Source of the DNA: Halochromatium roseum
GTDB taxonomy: Bacteria; Pseudomonadota; Gammaproteobacteria; Chromatiales; Chromatiaceae
Direction: 5' to 3'
Assembly: GCF_016653315.1 (NCBI RefSeq)
Contig: NZ_NHSH01000057.1
Span: 62,001-126,000 of the forward strand
Length of the DNA: 64,000 bases
Position numbers and translations under genes: made by a program. Within the stretch, counting starts at the first letter, position 1; every line of letters starts with the position of its first letter. Below the pieces are notes generated by a model. The model was given only the letters and a program-made list of their open reading frames with translations. It searched no databases and had not been told where the DNA came from. Positions 7,956 to 16,795 of the stretch are shown here, one piece after another.

Positions 7956-8885
7956 ATGGGGCTACCTCAGCGAGATACCGACTATCACAGCTACGGTGAA
8001 CATCTGACCTGGCAGGATGACATTGTGCCCGAGCCCTATGATGGGATGGTCGTGAGCGAGGCCGATTATTGGCGGTACTACGCGGATTGGCCGGATGTGA
8101 CCTACGAATGGCATCAGGGGCGATTGGAGGCCAAAGGCGTGTCGGACTGGGCAACGATTCTATTATTTCAATGGTTTATCGCGCTCATCCGGTATTGGCT
8201 CGACAGCCATGCCGGTGGGCAACTGGTCAACCAGGAGATGGGATTCGTGCTCAACCTCGCCGGTCAACGCAGCATCCGACGACCGGATACGGGCATCATC
8301 CTGCCGCACAATCCACATCAGCTGCAACTCCCTGACCGCAGTTATCCAGGGGTCTTCGATCTGTGCCTCGAAGCCCTCTCCGATAGTGATCCGAGACAAA
8401 AGGCGCGCGACCAAGTGGTCAAGTATCGGGAATACGCCCAAGCAGGAGTGCCCGAATATTATATTCTGGCTGGCGACCTCGCCAATTGCGCTTTTTATCG
8501 TCGCGATCCGCAAGGCTTCTACCAACCGCTCATGCCTGACGCGGAGGGGATCATGGCATCCGTCGCGTTACCCGGATTGCGCTGGCGCCAACGCGACCTG
8601 GTCAAGCAACCGTCTTTAGAAGGACTCCTGACTGATCCAGTCTACCGTGATTATGTGCTGCCTGAATTCAGTCGAGCCCGGGAGGCTCAAGCCGCCGCGC
8701 TCGTGCGAGCTGATCAAGAGGCCCGGCGGGCGGAGCAAGCGGCCCAGCGGGCGGAGCAGGAGGCCCAGCGAGCGGAGCAGGAGGCCCAGCGCGCCGATCA
8801 AGAGGCCCAGCGCGCTAATCAAGAAGCCGCGCGAGCAGCGCTGCTGACCGCGCGCTTACGCCAACTCGGCATCGATCCGTCCTAG
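7956..8885 (+). CDS. Uma2-family (DUF820) restriction-endonuclease-like protein
   Basis: Probable PD-(D/E)XK-fold nuclease of the Uma2 family; cellular role unknown. The family core is clear: EWHQGRLEAKGVSDW near residue 51, SIRRPDTGIILP near 108, then DPRQKARDQVVKYREYAQAG and VPEYYIL around 146-170. Residues 235-295 are a charged helix of heptads of the type RAEQEAQ, encoded by near-identical 21-bp repeats. AGGAG lies 8 nt before the ATG. It is the only plus-strand gene between nifU and nifH and seems to be an insertion there. Uma2 genes are abundant in cyanobacteria and some Chromatiaceae. Confidence 0.85.
   Translation: MGLPQRDTDYHSYGEHLTWQDDIVPEPYDGMVVSEADYWRYYADWPDVTYEWHQGRLEAKGVSDWATILLFQWFIALIRYWLDSHAGGQLVNQEMGFVLNLAGQRSIRRPDTGIILPHNPHQLQLPDRSYPGVFDLCLEALSDSDPRQKARDQVVKYREYAQAGVPEYYILAGDLANCAFYRRDPQGFYQPLMPDAEGIMASVALPGLRWRQRDLVKQPSLEGLLTDPVYRDYVLPEFSRAREAQAAALVRADQEARRAEQAAQRAEQEAQRAEQEAQRADQEAQRANQEAARAALLTARLRQLGIDPS
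8703..8832 (+). repeat. 21-bp tandem repeat in the 3' end of the Uma2 gene
   Basis: About six imperfect 21-bp units encode consecutive heptads (RAEQAAQ, RAEQEAQ, RADQEAQ, RANQEAA), a predicted coiled coil. Sequence identity between units suggests recent duplication or gene conversion. Confidence 0.85.
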
Positions 8886-8954
8886 CGGCGCTTGGCTTGG
8901 CGCTGGAGCCTGTTGACCGCCCGCCCGACGAGCGATAACAGCATCCACGCCTGT

Positions 8955-9233
8955 TCACCCGTCATCCTCATCACTGACCTCGGCGAGGACCAATCCGGTG
9001 GCGCTGTCGAGGTCACGAGTGAAGCGCAGGCAGTGCTCGCTGGCGTCGATCAGGTAGAGATTAAAGCCAGCGGATTCGCGCACTGGCTCGATGCCGGCGC
9101 TGATGTCGTCATCGAGGCAGTGGGTGAAGTGATGGTCTGGGAAGGCGTCGCGCAGGGCCGCGACCGAGTCGGCGCTGAGGCCGGCGCGGCTGACGATGGT
9201 CTCGATCTGATCGAGAAAGACTGGAGTAATCAT
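8955..9233 (-). CDS. Small nif-associated protein (DUF6129-like)
   Basis: Protein of 92 residues in the nif block, matching what I recall of the DUF6129 family found beside nafY/nifX-like genes in diazotrophic gammaproteobacteria. Visible features are ALRDAFPDHHFTHC, DDDISAG, FNLYLIDAS and ATGLVLAEVSDEDDG. No metal-binding or catalytic motif is obvious. The ATG at 9233 was chosen because homology-like sequence begins there; a start 51 bp upstream is open. It is the last gene of the nifH-led minus-strand run. Function is not known. Confidence 0.65.
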   Translation of the reverse strand: MITPVFLDQIETIVSRAGLSADSVAALRDAFPDHHFTHCLDDDISAGIEPVRESAGFNLYLIDASEHCLRFTRDLDSATGLVLAEVSDEDDG

Positions 9234-9320
9234 GCTGTGTGTTGGCTTCAGGCTGCCGCCGTGCTGCCGGTCGTGCGCGAGCAAGCGTCCGTGCCAGTCT
9301 CGAGCGGGTCTTGGGGTTCC

Positions 9321-10034
9321 TTATGCTTCTTCAGCGGATCGCTCGAAGTGGACGCGGTCTTCGGTTGCAGTGCCCATGATCTTGGCGAGCCAGGGTGGCG
9401 TTTTTGCGGCGAGCGTGCGCGAGAGCTCGGCGATATGCTCGCGGGCGTTGCCCATCTGCGGACGTTTGATCGGATGGATGTCGCGCTTGACGACCTTGGC
9501 CGCGGCCGGGCCGCCGATGGAGGCGACGTAGAGGACCTGGCAGTCGGCGATCAGTGAGGCGCGATAGCTGTTTTTATCGTCTTGTAGCTCGCCGGCGGTC
9601 GGGTCGATGTCGCGGCAGTCGATGAGCTTGTAGCTGTCGGCGGAGACCTGATAGACCAGAAAGCGCTGGCAGGAGCCGAAGTGGCCGTCGAGCAGCTCGC
9701 CGCCGTTGGAGGCGCAGGCGACGCGGATTGAGTTGGGCAGTTCGCCGTCGCTGTAGGACTCGGGCTCGGGTGCGGGTTCGATGTCGGTGTTACCTTGGCC
9801 TTTGAGGCGGGCGAGGGCCTCTTTGAGCGAGGCGCTGTCGATCTCGCCGAGGTCGCCATTGGCGGCTTGTTTGAGGTCTTTGACGGTGAGTGTGTCGAGA
9901 TTGGCGGCGGTTGGTGGCAGGCCGACGGCGTTGGCGAGCACGCGCAGGAGCCGGGCGATGTCGGTATCTGGGAGGGCGCGCGCGGCGAGACCGATGCGCA
10001 GCGCGATCTCGTCGGATAAGGTCGGTTGGGTCAT
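9321..10034 (-). CDS. nafY: NafY/NifX-like dinitrogenase cofactor-binding protein
   Basis: Two-domain protein of 237 residues. The N-terminal helical domain (LSDEIALRIGLAARALPDTD to about residue 90) resembles the apo-dinitrogenase-binding domain of NafY. The C-terminal NifX/NafY domain (RVACASNGGELLDGHFGSC to FLVYQVS, then VLYVASIGGPAAAKVVKR) is the FeMo-cofactor-binding fold. NafY holds apo-NifDK and helps deliver FeMo-co. The ATG at 10034 has GGAG about 7 nt upstream; the frame stays open far upstream but that part is antisense to the ferredoxin region and not protein-like. It is separated from the ferredoxin gene by a large palindromic repeat. Confidence 0.85.
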   Translation of the reverse strand: MTQPTLSDEIALRIGLAARALPDTDIARLLRVLANAVGLPPTAANLDTLTVKDLKQAANGDLGEIDSASLKEALARLKGQGNTDIEPAPEPESYSDGELPNSIRVACASNGGELLDGHFGSCQRFLVYQVSADSYKLIDCRDIDPTAGELQDDKNSYRASLIADCQVLYVASIGGPAAAKVVKRDIHPIKRPQMGNAREHIAELSRTLAAKTPPWLAKIMGTATEDRVHFERSAEEA

Positions 10035-10088
10035 CGGTGGCTCCTTTTCTTGGCGTTGGTGGTGGCCGAGACTGCGGGTTGGGTGCAG

Positions 10089-10202
10089 GCAGAGTCTGCC
10101 GGGTAGCGCCCGCCGGGGGACGCCGTGAATCCGTCCTTGGAGGCTCGAGCGCAGCATCCTTGCTGCGCACGCCTCCGGCGGGCGCCACCCGACAGACTCT
10201 GC
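10089..10202. repeat. Palindromic intergenic repeat, copy A
   Basis: Two 28-bp arms (10089-10116 and 10175-10202) are complementary at 26 of 28 positions and enclose a core containing GCCGTGAATCCGTCCTTGG followed by AGGCTCG and an internal 8-bp hairpin (GCGCAGCA/TGCTGCGC). The core recurs at 10871-10925, 10960-11060 and 12845-12957. It lies between the ferredoxin and NafY-like genes and could fold strongly in the nif transcript. Confidence 0.88.
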
Positions 10203-10293
10203 TCGCACTTTGGCTGTTTGCGGACGTCCGGCGGCGTTTGCTGCTGGCTCACGGACAGCCTTTAGTTGCTTGCGCTTTTCGCTCGACCCTATC

Positions 10294-10482
10294 TTAGGCG
10301 GGGACGATGCAGTCGTCTTCCATGCAGACGTCGAGGCACTGCGGGTCGGCGTCGTCGCACTCGGTGCAGGTGGCGGCGTCGATCTTGTAGGTGCCTTTAA
10401 AAGCCGTGATGCTATCGGTCGGGCAGACGGATACGCAGTCGCCGCAGGCGGTGCAGAGGTCGCGGATGATTTGTAAGGCCAT
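10294..10482 (-). CDS. 2[4Fe-4S] ferredoxin, nif-associated
   Basis: Low-potential ferredoxin of 62 residues, probably an electron carrier linked to nitrogen fixation. The first cluster motif is CTACGDCVSVCP; the second is CTECDDADPQCLDVC, with eight residues between its second and third Cys, as in chromatial/FdxN-type 2[4Fe-4S] ferredoxins. A final Cys lies in DDCIVPA. Its place between nifT and the NafY-like gene on the same strand supports a nif role. Whether it donates to NifH or serves cofactor synthesis cannot be told from sequence. Confidence 0.93.
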   Translation of the reverse strand: MALQIIRDLCTACGDCVSVCPTDSITAFKGTYKIDAATCTECDDADPQCLDVCMEDDCIVPA

Positions 10483-10601
10483 GGTGTACCTCCGGTTGGG
10501 GCGTTGTGATGGCGGCTATGTCGGATGTTGGTCACGCATTGCCGCGCGAGCTGGATTAGGGCGTCGCTGCAGTAGCAAGTTTGCTGGCTTTGGTGACTCG
10601 C

Positions 10602-10820
10602 TCAGCTCTCGGCGCGCTTGAAGCGCAGGGTGGTTGGGAATCTGGGTGGTGGGCTGACCGGGTCGATGTACCAGCGTGAGCCGTCGGTCAGCTCGACAGC
10701 GCCACCCCAGGCGTCGCTGGTATCGGTCTCGACGCTGGCGATGGTCTCTTCCATGTCTTTCTTGGCGACATAGAACAGCAGTCCACCGCTGTCGTTCTTT
10801 CGGATCATCACGTTCGGCAT
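10602..10820 (-). CDS. nifT: Nitrogen fixation protein NifT/FixU
   Basis: Conserved 72-residue protein of unknown biochemical role, usually encoded next to nifK. Motifs: MPNVMIRKND, LLFYVAKKDMEE, AWGGAVEL, DGSRWYIDP and PTTLRFKR. The start at 10820 was chosen because the family begins MPxVMIR; an upstream in-frame start adds 33 unrelated residues. It is 356 bp from nifK, an unusually long gap filled by two copies of the palindromic repeat. Confidence 0.92.
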   Translation of the reverse strand: MPNVMIRKNDSGGLLFYVAKKDMEETIASVETDTSDAWGGAVELTDGSRWYIDPVSPPPRFPTTLRFKRAES

Positions 10821-10870
10821 CTTGTACGATCTCTTTGTTTTGGCTAGTCGGCGGTGCTTGTGACTCAGTG

Positions 10871-10925
10871 GTGTCGATCGCCCGCTGCCGGTCGCCGGGC
10901 CACCAGGGACTGGATTCATGCCACC
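10871..10925 (-). repeat. Palindromic repeat family, degenerate copy
   Basis: On the minus strand this stretch follows copy B with scattered changes (ATGAATCC, then GGTGGCCCGGCGACCGG and CGGGCGATCGAC). The flanking arms are no longer complementary. It looks like an older copy of the element at 10960-11060, in the same orientation. Confidence 0.6.
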
Positions 10926-10959
10926 CTCTGCTGTCCGGTGTTCTTGAGGCGCTAGTCGT

Positions 10960-11060
10960 GGTCCTGGTGTCCCCGGTCAGCGGCGTCGATCGCCCGGATG
11001 GCGATCGCCGAGCCTCCAAGGACGGATTCACGGCGTCCGCTGACCGGGGGTACCAGGGCC
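10960..11060 (-). repeat. Palindromic intergenic repeat, copy B
   Basis: 24-bp arms (10960-10983 and 11037-11060, three mismatches) enclose a core that, on the minus strand, contains GCCGTGAATCCGTCCTTGG then AGGCTCGGCGATCGCC. The core is nearly identical to copy C and inverted relative to copies A and C. The gap between nifT and nifK (10821-11176) holds this copy and the degenerate one, and no gene. Confidence 0.88.
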
Positions 11061-11176
11061 GCGACGGGACCTTTGGCACTGAGTAGGCGTTCCATGTCGC
11101 CTGAGCGTGCAGACAGTCCCACCCCGGCCCGACAAGAGGAGGAAGCCGCTTGTCGGGCCGAAAGCCACCTTCGCGG

Positions 11177-12748
11177 TTATCGAACCAGGTCGTAACCGAA
11201 GTCGGTAACGCCCATCTCGTTGGTCTCGCGATCGAGCTGCTCGAGCACGGCGTTGACCAAGGTGGTCAGCATGTACATCGCGCCTTCGTAGCCGAGCGTG
11301 GTCATCCGATGCAGGTGATGACGATCGAAGATCGGGAAGCCGAGGCGGATCAGCGGGACTTCATGCTCCTTGCCCTTGTGCAGGGTGTCGCGCTGGATGA
11401 ACTTGCCGTAGCTGTTACCGATCAGGAAGTCCGGCTTGTCGGTGAAGCAGAGTGAACGCAGGTGCCAGAGGTCTTTGCTGATGTAGACGGTCGAGTTCTG
11501 TCCATAGGGCGAGTCGGCCAGCATCGCCTCCATTGTCTTCTTCCAACGCTTGTTGGCGTGATGACAGAGGATATGCTTCGGCTCAGCACCGAGTTCGAGC
11601 AGGAACTTGGTCAGGCCCATGACGAAGTCGGCATCGCCGTAGAGCGCGAAGCTCTTGCCGTGCAGCCACTGATGGCTGTCGGTCATCATGTCCACCAGGC
11701 GACCGCGCTCCTTGGCCAGGGAGGCCGGGATCTCCTTGCCGGTCAGCTCCGAGACCTTCATCAGGAAGTCGTCGGTCCACTCGAGACCCATCGGGATGTC
11801 GATCTTCGAGGCCGGCTGATGCCAGACGGTGTCGATGTACTTCTTGGTCTTGGGCAGCTGCCAGGGCTGCAGCAGCAGGGTGTCGATGGCGTTAGGGGCG
11901 TCCTTGATCTCATCGATCTTGGTGCCGCCGTCGTACATCCGGTACTCGCCATCGGCTGGCGTGTCGAGCACATCGGTCGGGTCGCTGAGCAGGCTGTAGT
12001 CGACGCCCATCTCCTGCATCATCCGGTGCATGATGCGGAAGTTGCCCAGGTAGGTCTCGAAGCCCGGTACCAGGTTGATCTTGCCGTTACTGCCGACCTC
12101 TTTACCCTCCATCTCGTTGAGGGTGAAGTAGCGCATAGTGCCTTCGAACATGTTGTCCCAGCCGGTGGTGTGGCTGCCGACGAAGCTCGGGGTGTGGGCG
12201 AACGGGGTTGGGAACTCGGGCGGGATGTGCCCTTCCTTCTTGGCGTTGCCGATGAAGGCGTTGAGGTCGTCACCGATGACCTCGGCCATGCAGGTGGTAG
12301 AGACCGCGATCATCTCTGGCTTGTAGAGCGCTTTGGCGTTCTCGAGGCCGTCGAACATGTTCTTCTGGCCGCCAAAGACCGCCGCATCCTCGGTCATCGA
12401 ATCGGAGACGCAGGCGATCGGCTCCTTGAAGTGGCGGTTGAAGTAGGTGCGGAAGTAGGCGACGCAGCCTTGGGACCCGTGCACGTAGGGTAGGGTTTTC
12501 TCGAAGCCGAGCGCGCAGAGCACGGCGCCGAGCGGCTGACAGGCCTTGGCCGGATTGATGGTCAGGGCCTCACGGGCGAAGTTGAGCTCTTGGTATTCCT
12601 TGGTCGTGGTCCACTCGAAGGTCTCATCGAGCTTGGCCTGATCGACACGCTCCTCTGAGGTCTCGCGCTTGCTGGTGATGCTGGCCTGGTAGTCCTCATC
12701 GAGGAACAGCGGATAGCCGGGCTTGATCTTGTCGACGGTCTGGGTCAT
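11177..12748 (-). CDS. nifK: Nitrogenase molybdenum-iron protein beta chain NifK
   Basis: Beta subunit of dinitrogenase, which with NifD holds the P-cluster. Length (523 residues) is normal. P-cluster Cys lie in NPAKACQPLGAVLCALGF, YVHGSQGCVAYFRTYFNRHF and AVSTTCMAEVIGDD. The C-terminus (GVTDFGYDLVR) is typical. It is 238 bp downstream of nifD, the gap containing palindromic repeat C, and should be co-transcribed with nifHD from the nifH promoter. Confidence 0.99.
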   Translation of the reverse strand: MTQTVDKIKPGYPLFLDEDYQASITSKRETSEERVDQAKLDETFEWTTTKEYQELNFAREALTINPAKACQPLGAVLCALGFEKTLPYVHGSQGCVAYFRTYFNRHFKEPIACVSDSMTEDAAVFGGQKNMFDGLENAKALYKPEMIAVSTTCMAEVIGDDLNAFIGNAKKEGHIPPEFPTPFAHTPSFVGSHTTGWDNMFEGTMRYFTLNEMEGKEVGSNGKINLVPGFETYLGNFRIMHRMMQEMGVDYSLLSDPTDVLDTPADGEYRMYDGGTKIDEIKDAPNAIDTLLLQPWQLPKTKKYIDTVWHQPASKIDIPMGLEWTDDFLMKVSELTGKEIPASLAKERGRLVDMMTDSHQWLHGKSFALYGDADFVMGLTKFLLELGAEPKHILCHHANKRWKKTMEAMLADSPYGQNSTVYISKDLWHLRSLCFTDKPDFLIGNSYGKFIQRDTLHKGKEHEVPLIRLGFPIFDRHHLHRMTTLGYEGAMYMLTTLVNAVLEQLDRETNEMGVTDFGYDLVR

Positions 12749-12844
12749 CGGTGTGCTCCTGCCGCGCCGCTTATCCGCGGACTGACGGCGAGTGAAAACG
12801 GGATCGTTCGGTGCTTGCTATGGCTTGGCTATGGCGTTGACCTT

Positions 12845-12957
12845 AGGGCGCCGGTGCCGGCCTCACGTTTAGCGGACGCCGTGCATCCATCCTTGGAGGC
12901 TCGGCGATCGCCATCCGGGCGACCGATGCCGCCGGCCGTGAGCCCGGCACCGGCCCT
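12845..12957 (+). repeat. Palindromic intergenic repeat, copy C
   Basis: Arms of 23 and 21 bp (12845-12867 and 12937-12957) can pair over most of their length: CGGTGCCGG and CTCACG against CGTGAG and CCGGCACCG. The core reads GCGGACGCCGTGCATCC, then CCTTGGAGGCTCGGCGATC, matching copy B apart from a few bases. It lies between nifD and nifK, so the polycistronic message should carry a large stem-loop at that point. Confidence 0.88.
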
Positions 12958-12986
12958 TTGGCCTGGTTTAGTGCCGGGCTAGCCGA

Positions 12987-14474
12987 TCAAGCGCTGGCGG
13001 CCATGGGGGCTTCGCTCTCGCCCTCGGCCGGCTTGAGCCAAGGTGCCTTCATGCTGTTCCAGCAGGGGTTGTTGATGGTCATGTCCATGTCGCGGGCGAA
13101 GATGGCGAAGCCGTCGTAGCCGTGATACGGCCCGGAGTAGTCCCAGGAGTGCATCTGGCGGAAGGGGATGCCCATCTTCTGGAAGATGTACTTTTCCTTG
13201 ATGCCAGAGCCGACCAGGTCGGGCTTGAGGGCCTTGGTGAATTCCTCGAATTCGTAGCCGGTGACGTCGTCGTAGAGCAGGGTCGAATCGCCCATCTCCT
13301 TGACGGTGCGGTCGTAGTCGTCGTTATGGGCGAATTCGTAGCCGGTGCCGACCACCTCCATGCCAAGATCTTCGTAGGCGCCGATGATGTGACGCGGACG
13401 CAGACCGCCGACGTAGAGCATCACCTTCTTGCCTTCCAGACGCGGGCGGTACTTGGCGATGATGGCGTCGTACTCGGCCTGGTACTTGGCGATGACCTTC
13501 TCGGCATTGGCCTGGATGGTCTCGTCGAAGAACTCGGCGATCTTGCGCAGCGATTCGGCGATCTTGGTCGGCCCGAACAGGTTGTACTCCATCCAAGGCA
13601 CGCCATAGCGCTCTTCCATGTGGCGGCTGATGTAGTTCATCGAGCGGTAGCAGTGGATCAGGTTGAGCTTGACCTTGGGGGTCAGCTCCATCTCTGAGAG
13701 GGTGCCGTCACCAGACCATTGCGCGACCACCCGCAGACCCATCTCCTCGAGCAGGATGCGTGAGGACCAGGCATCGCCGCCGATGTTGTAGTCGCCGATG
13801 ATAGCGACGTCATAGGGCGTGGTCTCGAAGCTGGTGTCGTTGTCGCGGTTGTGCACGACATGGTCGCGGATCGAGTCGTTAGCGATGTGATGGCCGAGCG
13901 ACTGCGAGACGCCGCGGAAGCCTTCGCAGCGCACCGGGATGACCGGCTTGTGATGCTCTTTGGTCTTCTGCTTGGAGACCGACTCGATGTCGTCGCCGAT
14001 GAGGCCGATCGGGCATTCAGACTGCACCGAGACGCCCTTGGAGAGCGGAAACAGTTGCTCGATCTCGTCGAGCATCTTCGCCAGCTTCTTGTCGCCGCCA
14101 AAGACGATGTCCTTCTCCTGGAAATCAGAGGTGAAGTTCATCGTGCCGAAGGTGTTCACGCCGGTCATGCCGGTGTAGTAATTACGACGTCCAGCGCGCG
14201 AGTACTGACCACAGCCGACGGGGCCGTGGGAGATATGGATCATGTCCTTGATCGGGCCCCAGACCACGCCCTTGGAGCCAGCGTAGGCACAGCCACGAAT
14301 GGTCATCACGCCAGGCTGGGACTTGCGGTTGGAGGTGATGCACTTCTTCGACTGCTCGACCGATGGGTCATTGACGGCCAAGTGCTTGGCGCGGTCTTTC
14401 TTCGCCTTCTCGGGGTAGACCTCGAGCACCTCTTGGATCAGGGCTTGGGTCTCGTCACGGGTCATTGTTGCCAT
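12987..14474 (-). CDS. nifD: Nitrogenase molybdenum-iron protein alpha chain NifD
   Basis: Alpha subunit of dinitrogenase, binding FeMo-cofactor and sharing the P-cluster. The 495 residues include P-cluster Cys in [35 protein letters not shown] and [11 protein letters not shown], and cofactor ligands in [11 protein letters not shown] (Cys) and [16 protein letters not shown] (His). The ATG at 14474 has GAGGAA upstream; a start 33 bp earlier is open but lacks homology-like sequence. It lies 137 bp after nifH. Confidence 0.99.
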   Translation of the reverse strand: MATMTRDETQALIQEVLEVYPEKAKKDRAKHLAVNDPSVEQSKKCITSNRKSQPGVMTIRGCAYAGSKGVVWGPIKDMIHISHGPVGCGQYSRAGRRNYYTGMTGVNTFGTMNFTSDFQEKDIVFGGDKKLAKMLDEIEQLFPLSKGVSVQSECPIGLIGDDIESVSKQKTKEHHKPVIPVRCEGFRGVSQSLGHHIANDSIRDHVVHNRDNDTSFETTPYDVAIIGDYNIGGDAWSSRILLEEMGLRVVAQWSGDGTLSEMELTPKVKLNLIHCYRSMNYISRHMEERYGVPWMEYNLFGPTKIAESLRKIAEFFDETIQANAEKVIAKYQAEYDAIIAKYRPRLEGKKVMLYVGGLRPRHIIGAYEDLGMEVVGTGYEFAHNDDYDRTVKEMGDSTLLYDDVTGYEFEEFTKALKPDLVGSGIKEKYIFQKMGIPFRQMHSWDYSGPYHGYDGFAIFARDMDMTINNPCWNSMKAPWLKPAEGESEAPMAASA

Positions 14475-14541
14475 GTCGGCGTTCCTCTCATCGGCGCCGC
14501 CGCTCATCCGCGGACCGACGCACGTTGAAGCATCGAACTCA

Positions 14542-14579
14542 TCCCTCGCGGTTGCGCCCTGTGGCAGCGAGACGAGGGA
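14542..14579 (-). other. Hairpin in the nifH-nifD intergenic region
   Basis: A 7-bp inverted repeat (14542-14548 with 14573-14579, TCCCTCG/CGAGGGA) lies in the 137-bp gap after nifH with no T-run. Such structures after nifH are often proposed to protect the nifH message and raise its level over nifDK. Structure seen; role inferred. Confidence 0.45.
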
Positions 14580-14611
14580 CCGGTGAGATCGGCAGGGCGA
14601 TCGGTAGTGGT

Positions 14612-15556
<945 letters not shown>

Positions 15557-15559
15557 CTA

Positions 15560-15575
15560 AGCACAGCCTGTGCCA
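15560..15575 (-). promoter_or_regulatory. Sigma-54 (-24/-12) promoter for nifHDK
   Basis: On the minus strand: TGGCACAGGCTGTGCT. The -24 part TGGCAC is perfect; the -12 part GTGCT has GC at the right 12-bp distance. Transcription should start near 15549, about 53 bp before nifH. An AT-rich stretch (about 15580-15632) separates it from the NifA site, as expected where IHF bends the DNA. Confidence 0.88.
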
Positions 15576-15673
15576 AACAAGTAAAATTTCCTCAATGTAC
15601 TGAAATAAAAGTTAAAAATAACTCTGGCGCCGGTTTGTCATCTTCGTAGCATAGGCAACAAGGCCCCAGCCTT

Positions 15674-15689
15674 TGTGTGTCTAGCGACA
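15674..15689 (-). promoter_or_regulatory. NifA upstream activator sequence for nifHDK
   Basis: TGT-N10-ACA (15674-15676 and 15687-15689), centred about 130 bp upstream of the predicted nifH start point. It overlaps the GTG that would be the earliest possible draT start, which favours the later ATG for draT or a shared regulatory segment. Confidence 0.7.
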
Positions 15690-15709
15690 GCCGACGTTCT
15701 AACTCCGAC

Positions 15710-16693
15710 ATGCCTCAGCTCCAGCCCACAGACCGGCCTAGGTCACAGCCATCCTCTCAGCCATCCTCTCAGCCATCGCTGCCGTCGAATGCGCGCCTGC
15801 CCATCAATCGTTGCAACCTGCCAGCCGTCATCCTTGGTGGGCTGACCTACCAGGCGCATCCGGTCTCACTCGAGATCGACGGCATTCGTGCCTTCCATCA
15901 AGACCTGTTCCGGCTTCTGGCGCCGATCGATAACAGTCGCGAGCGCGCTGAGCGCTTTGTCGACTATATGGCCGCCCACTTCTGTCTCGATGATCTCGAG
16001 GCCGCCGGCCTAGCTGCAGAGCGCGTCAAGAAATACCGGCGCAACGCCAACTACCTGCGAATGGTGCGGGGCTGGTCGTTCGACGCTGACGGGCGCGAGG
16101 GTGCCGTGCTCAAACACTGGGTCGAGACGCGCTTTGGTCTGCTCGCCCGCTATCATGCGGGGCCGCTCGACGGTGCTGATCCGGATGCCTATCACCTTTA
16201 CCTTGCCCAGGGTACCAAGGGTCTTTACGCGACCAATGCCCTCGAGGCTCAGCTCGACCTGCTCTACACCTATTGCCAATACGAGTTGGTCCGCCAGCAC
16301 CCCGAAGAGACCCATCTGACGCTGTACCGCGGCATCAACCGCATTGGCGAGCATGAGCTGTTGGATGACAGGCCCGAGTCCGGCACCACCTTAGGGGCAG
16401 CCAGCGCCGCTCAAGCGCCGGTGCGGGGCCATCGGCGCGAGGCTGGACAGGGCAGCAGCCGGTTCTGCAGTGGCTCGACGACTCCCGGCTGGCGGCGGGT
16501 CTTGCTGAATAATCTCAGTAGCTTCACCAGTAACCGCGAGCGCGCCTGCGAGTTCGGCGACTACATCCTCGAGACGCAAGTGCCGATCCCAAAGGTCTTC
16601 TTTTACAACAGCTTGCTGCCCGGTATGTTGAAGGGCGAGGATGAGTGGGTGGTGATCGGTGGGGTCTATGAGGTGGCGATCAGCTGTTTGTGA
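15710..16693 (+). CDS. draT: NAD(+)--dinitrogenase-reductase ADP-ribosyltransferase DraT
   Basis: Switches nitrogenase off by ADP-ribosylating NifH Arg101 when ammonium appears or energy falls. Family sequence runs from INRCNLPAVILGGLTYQAHP through YRRNANYLRMVRGWSFD, HLYLAQGTKGLYATNALEAQ, ETHLTLYRGINRIGEHE to LLNNLSSFTSNRERACEFGD and PKVFFYNSLLPGMLKGEDEW. The N-terminus has a Gln/Pro/Ser-rich extension, and a Gly/Ala/Ser-rich insert of about 40 residues lies between HELLDD and VLLNNLSS, absent from the shorter Rhodospirillum-type enzyme. A GTG at 15677 is an alternative start. It diverges from nifH. The de-activating glycohydrolase gene draG is not in the window. Confidence 0.93.
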   Translation: MPQLQPTDRPRSQPSSQPSSQPSLPSNARLPINRCNLPAVILGGLTYQAHPVSLEIDGIRAFHQDLFRLLAPIDNSRERAERFVDYMAAHFCLDDLEAAGLAAERVKKYRRNANYLRMVRGWSFDADGREGAVLKHWVETRFGLLARYHAGPLDGADPDAYHLYLAQGTKGLYATNALEAQLDLLYTYCQYELVRQHPEETHLTLYRGINRIGEHELLDDRPESGTTLGAASAAQAPVRGHRREAGQGSSRFCSGSTTPGWRRVLLNNLSSFTSNRERACEFGDYILETQVPIPKVFFYNSLLPGMLKGEDEWVVIGGVYEVAISCL

Positions 16694-16736
16694 GCCTTTT
16701 CAGACTCTCAGTGACAAACGCTGTAGTCTGCTCGAT

Positions 16737-16759
16737 GGCTCGAAAGAGCCGATTTTTTT
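16737..16759 (+). terminator. Rho-independent terminator after draT
   Basis: GGCTC-GAAA-GAGCC stem-loop followed by GA and seven T (16753-16759), 44 bp after the draT stop. It would also separate draT from the convergent kinase gene. Confidence 0.8.
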
Positions 16760-16795
16760 CGCGGGGTCGGCGTCATGATGTCGGCATAACATTGA

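Noticed and set aside
8703-8832. Regularly spaced repeats that could suggest a CRISPR array
   Set aside because: The units are contiguous 21-bp coding repeats without spacers, in frame within a gene.
8892-9557. 221-codon plus-strand frame downstream of the Uma2 gene
   Set aside because: It is antisense to the DUF6129-like and NafY-like genes, which have clear family sequence and operon context.
10035-10535. Possible N-terminal extension of the NafY-like protein through the ferredoxin region
   Set aside because: The extension is Arg/Ser/Pro-rich, overlaps the ferredoxin gene out of frame, and a good ribosome binding site precedes the internal ATG.
11462-12493. 343-codon plus-strand frame opposite nifK
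   Set aside because: Antisense to a certain nifK; composition is what the complement of nifK would give.
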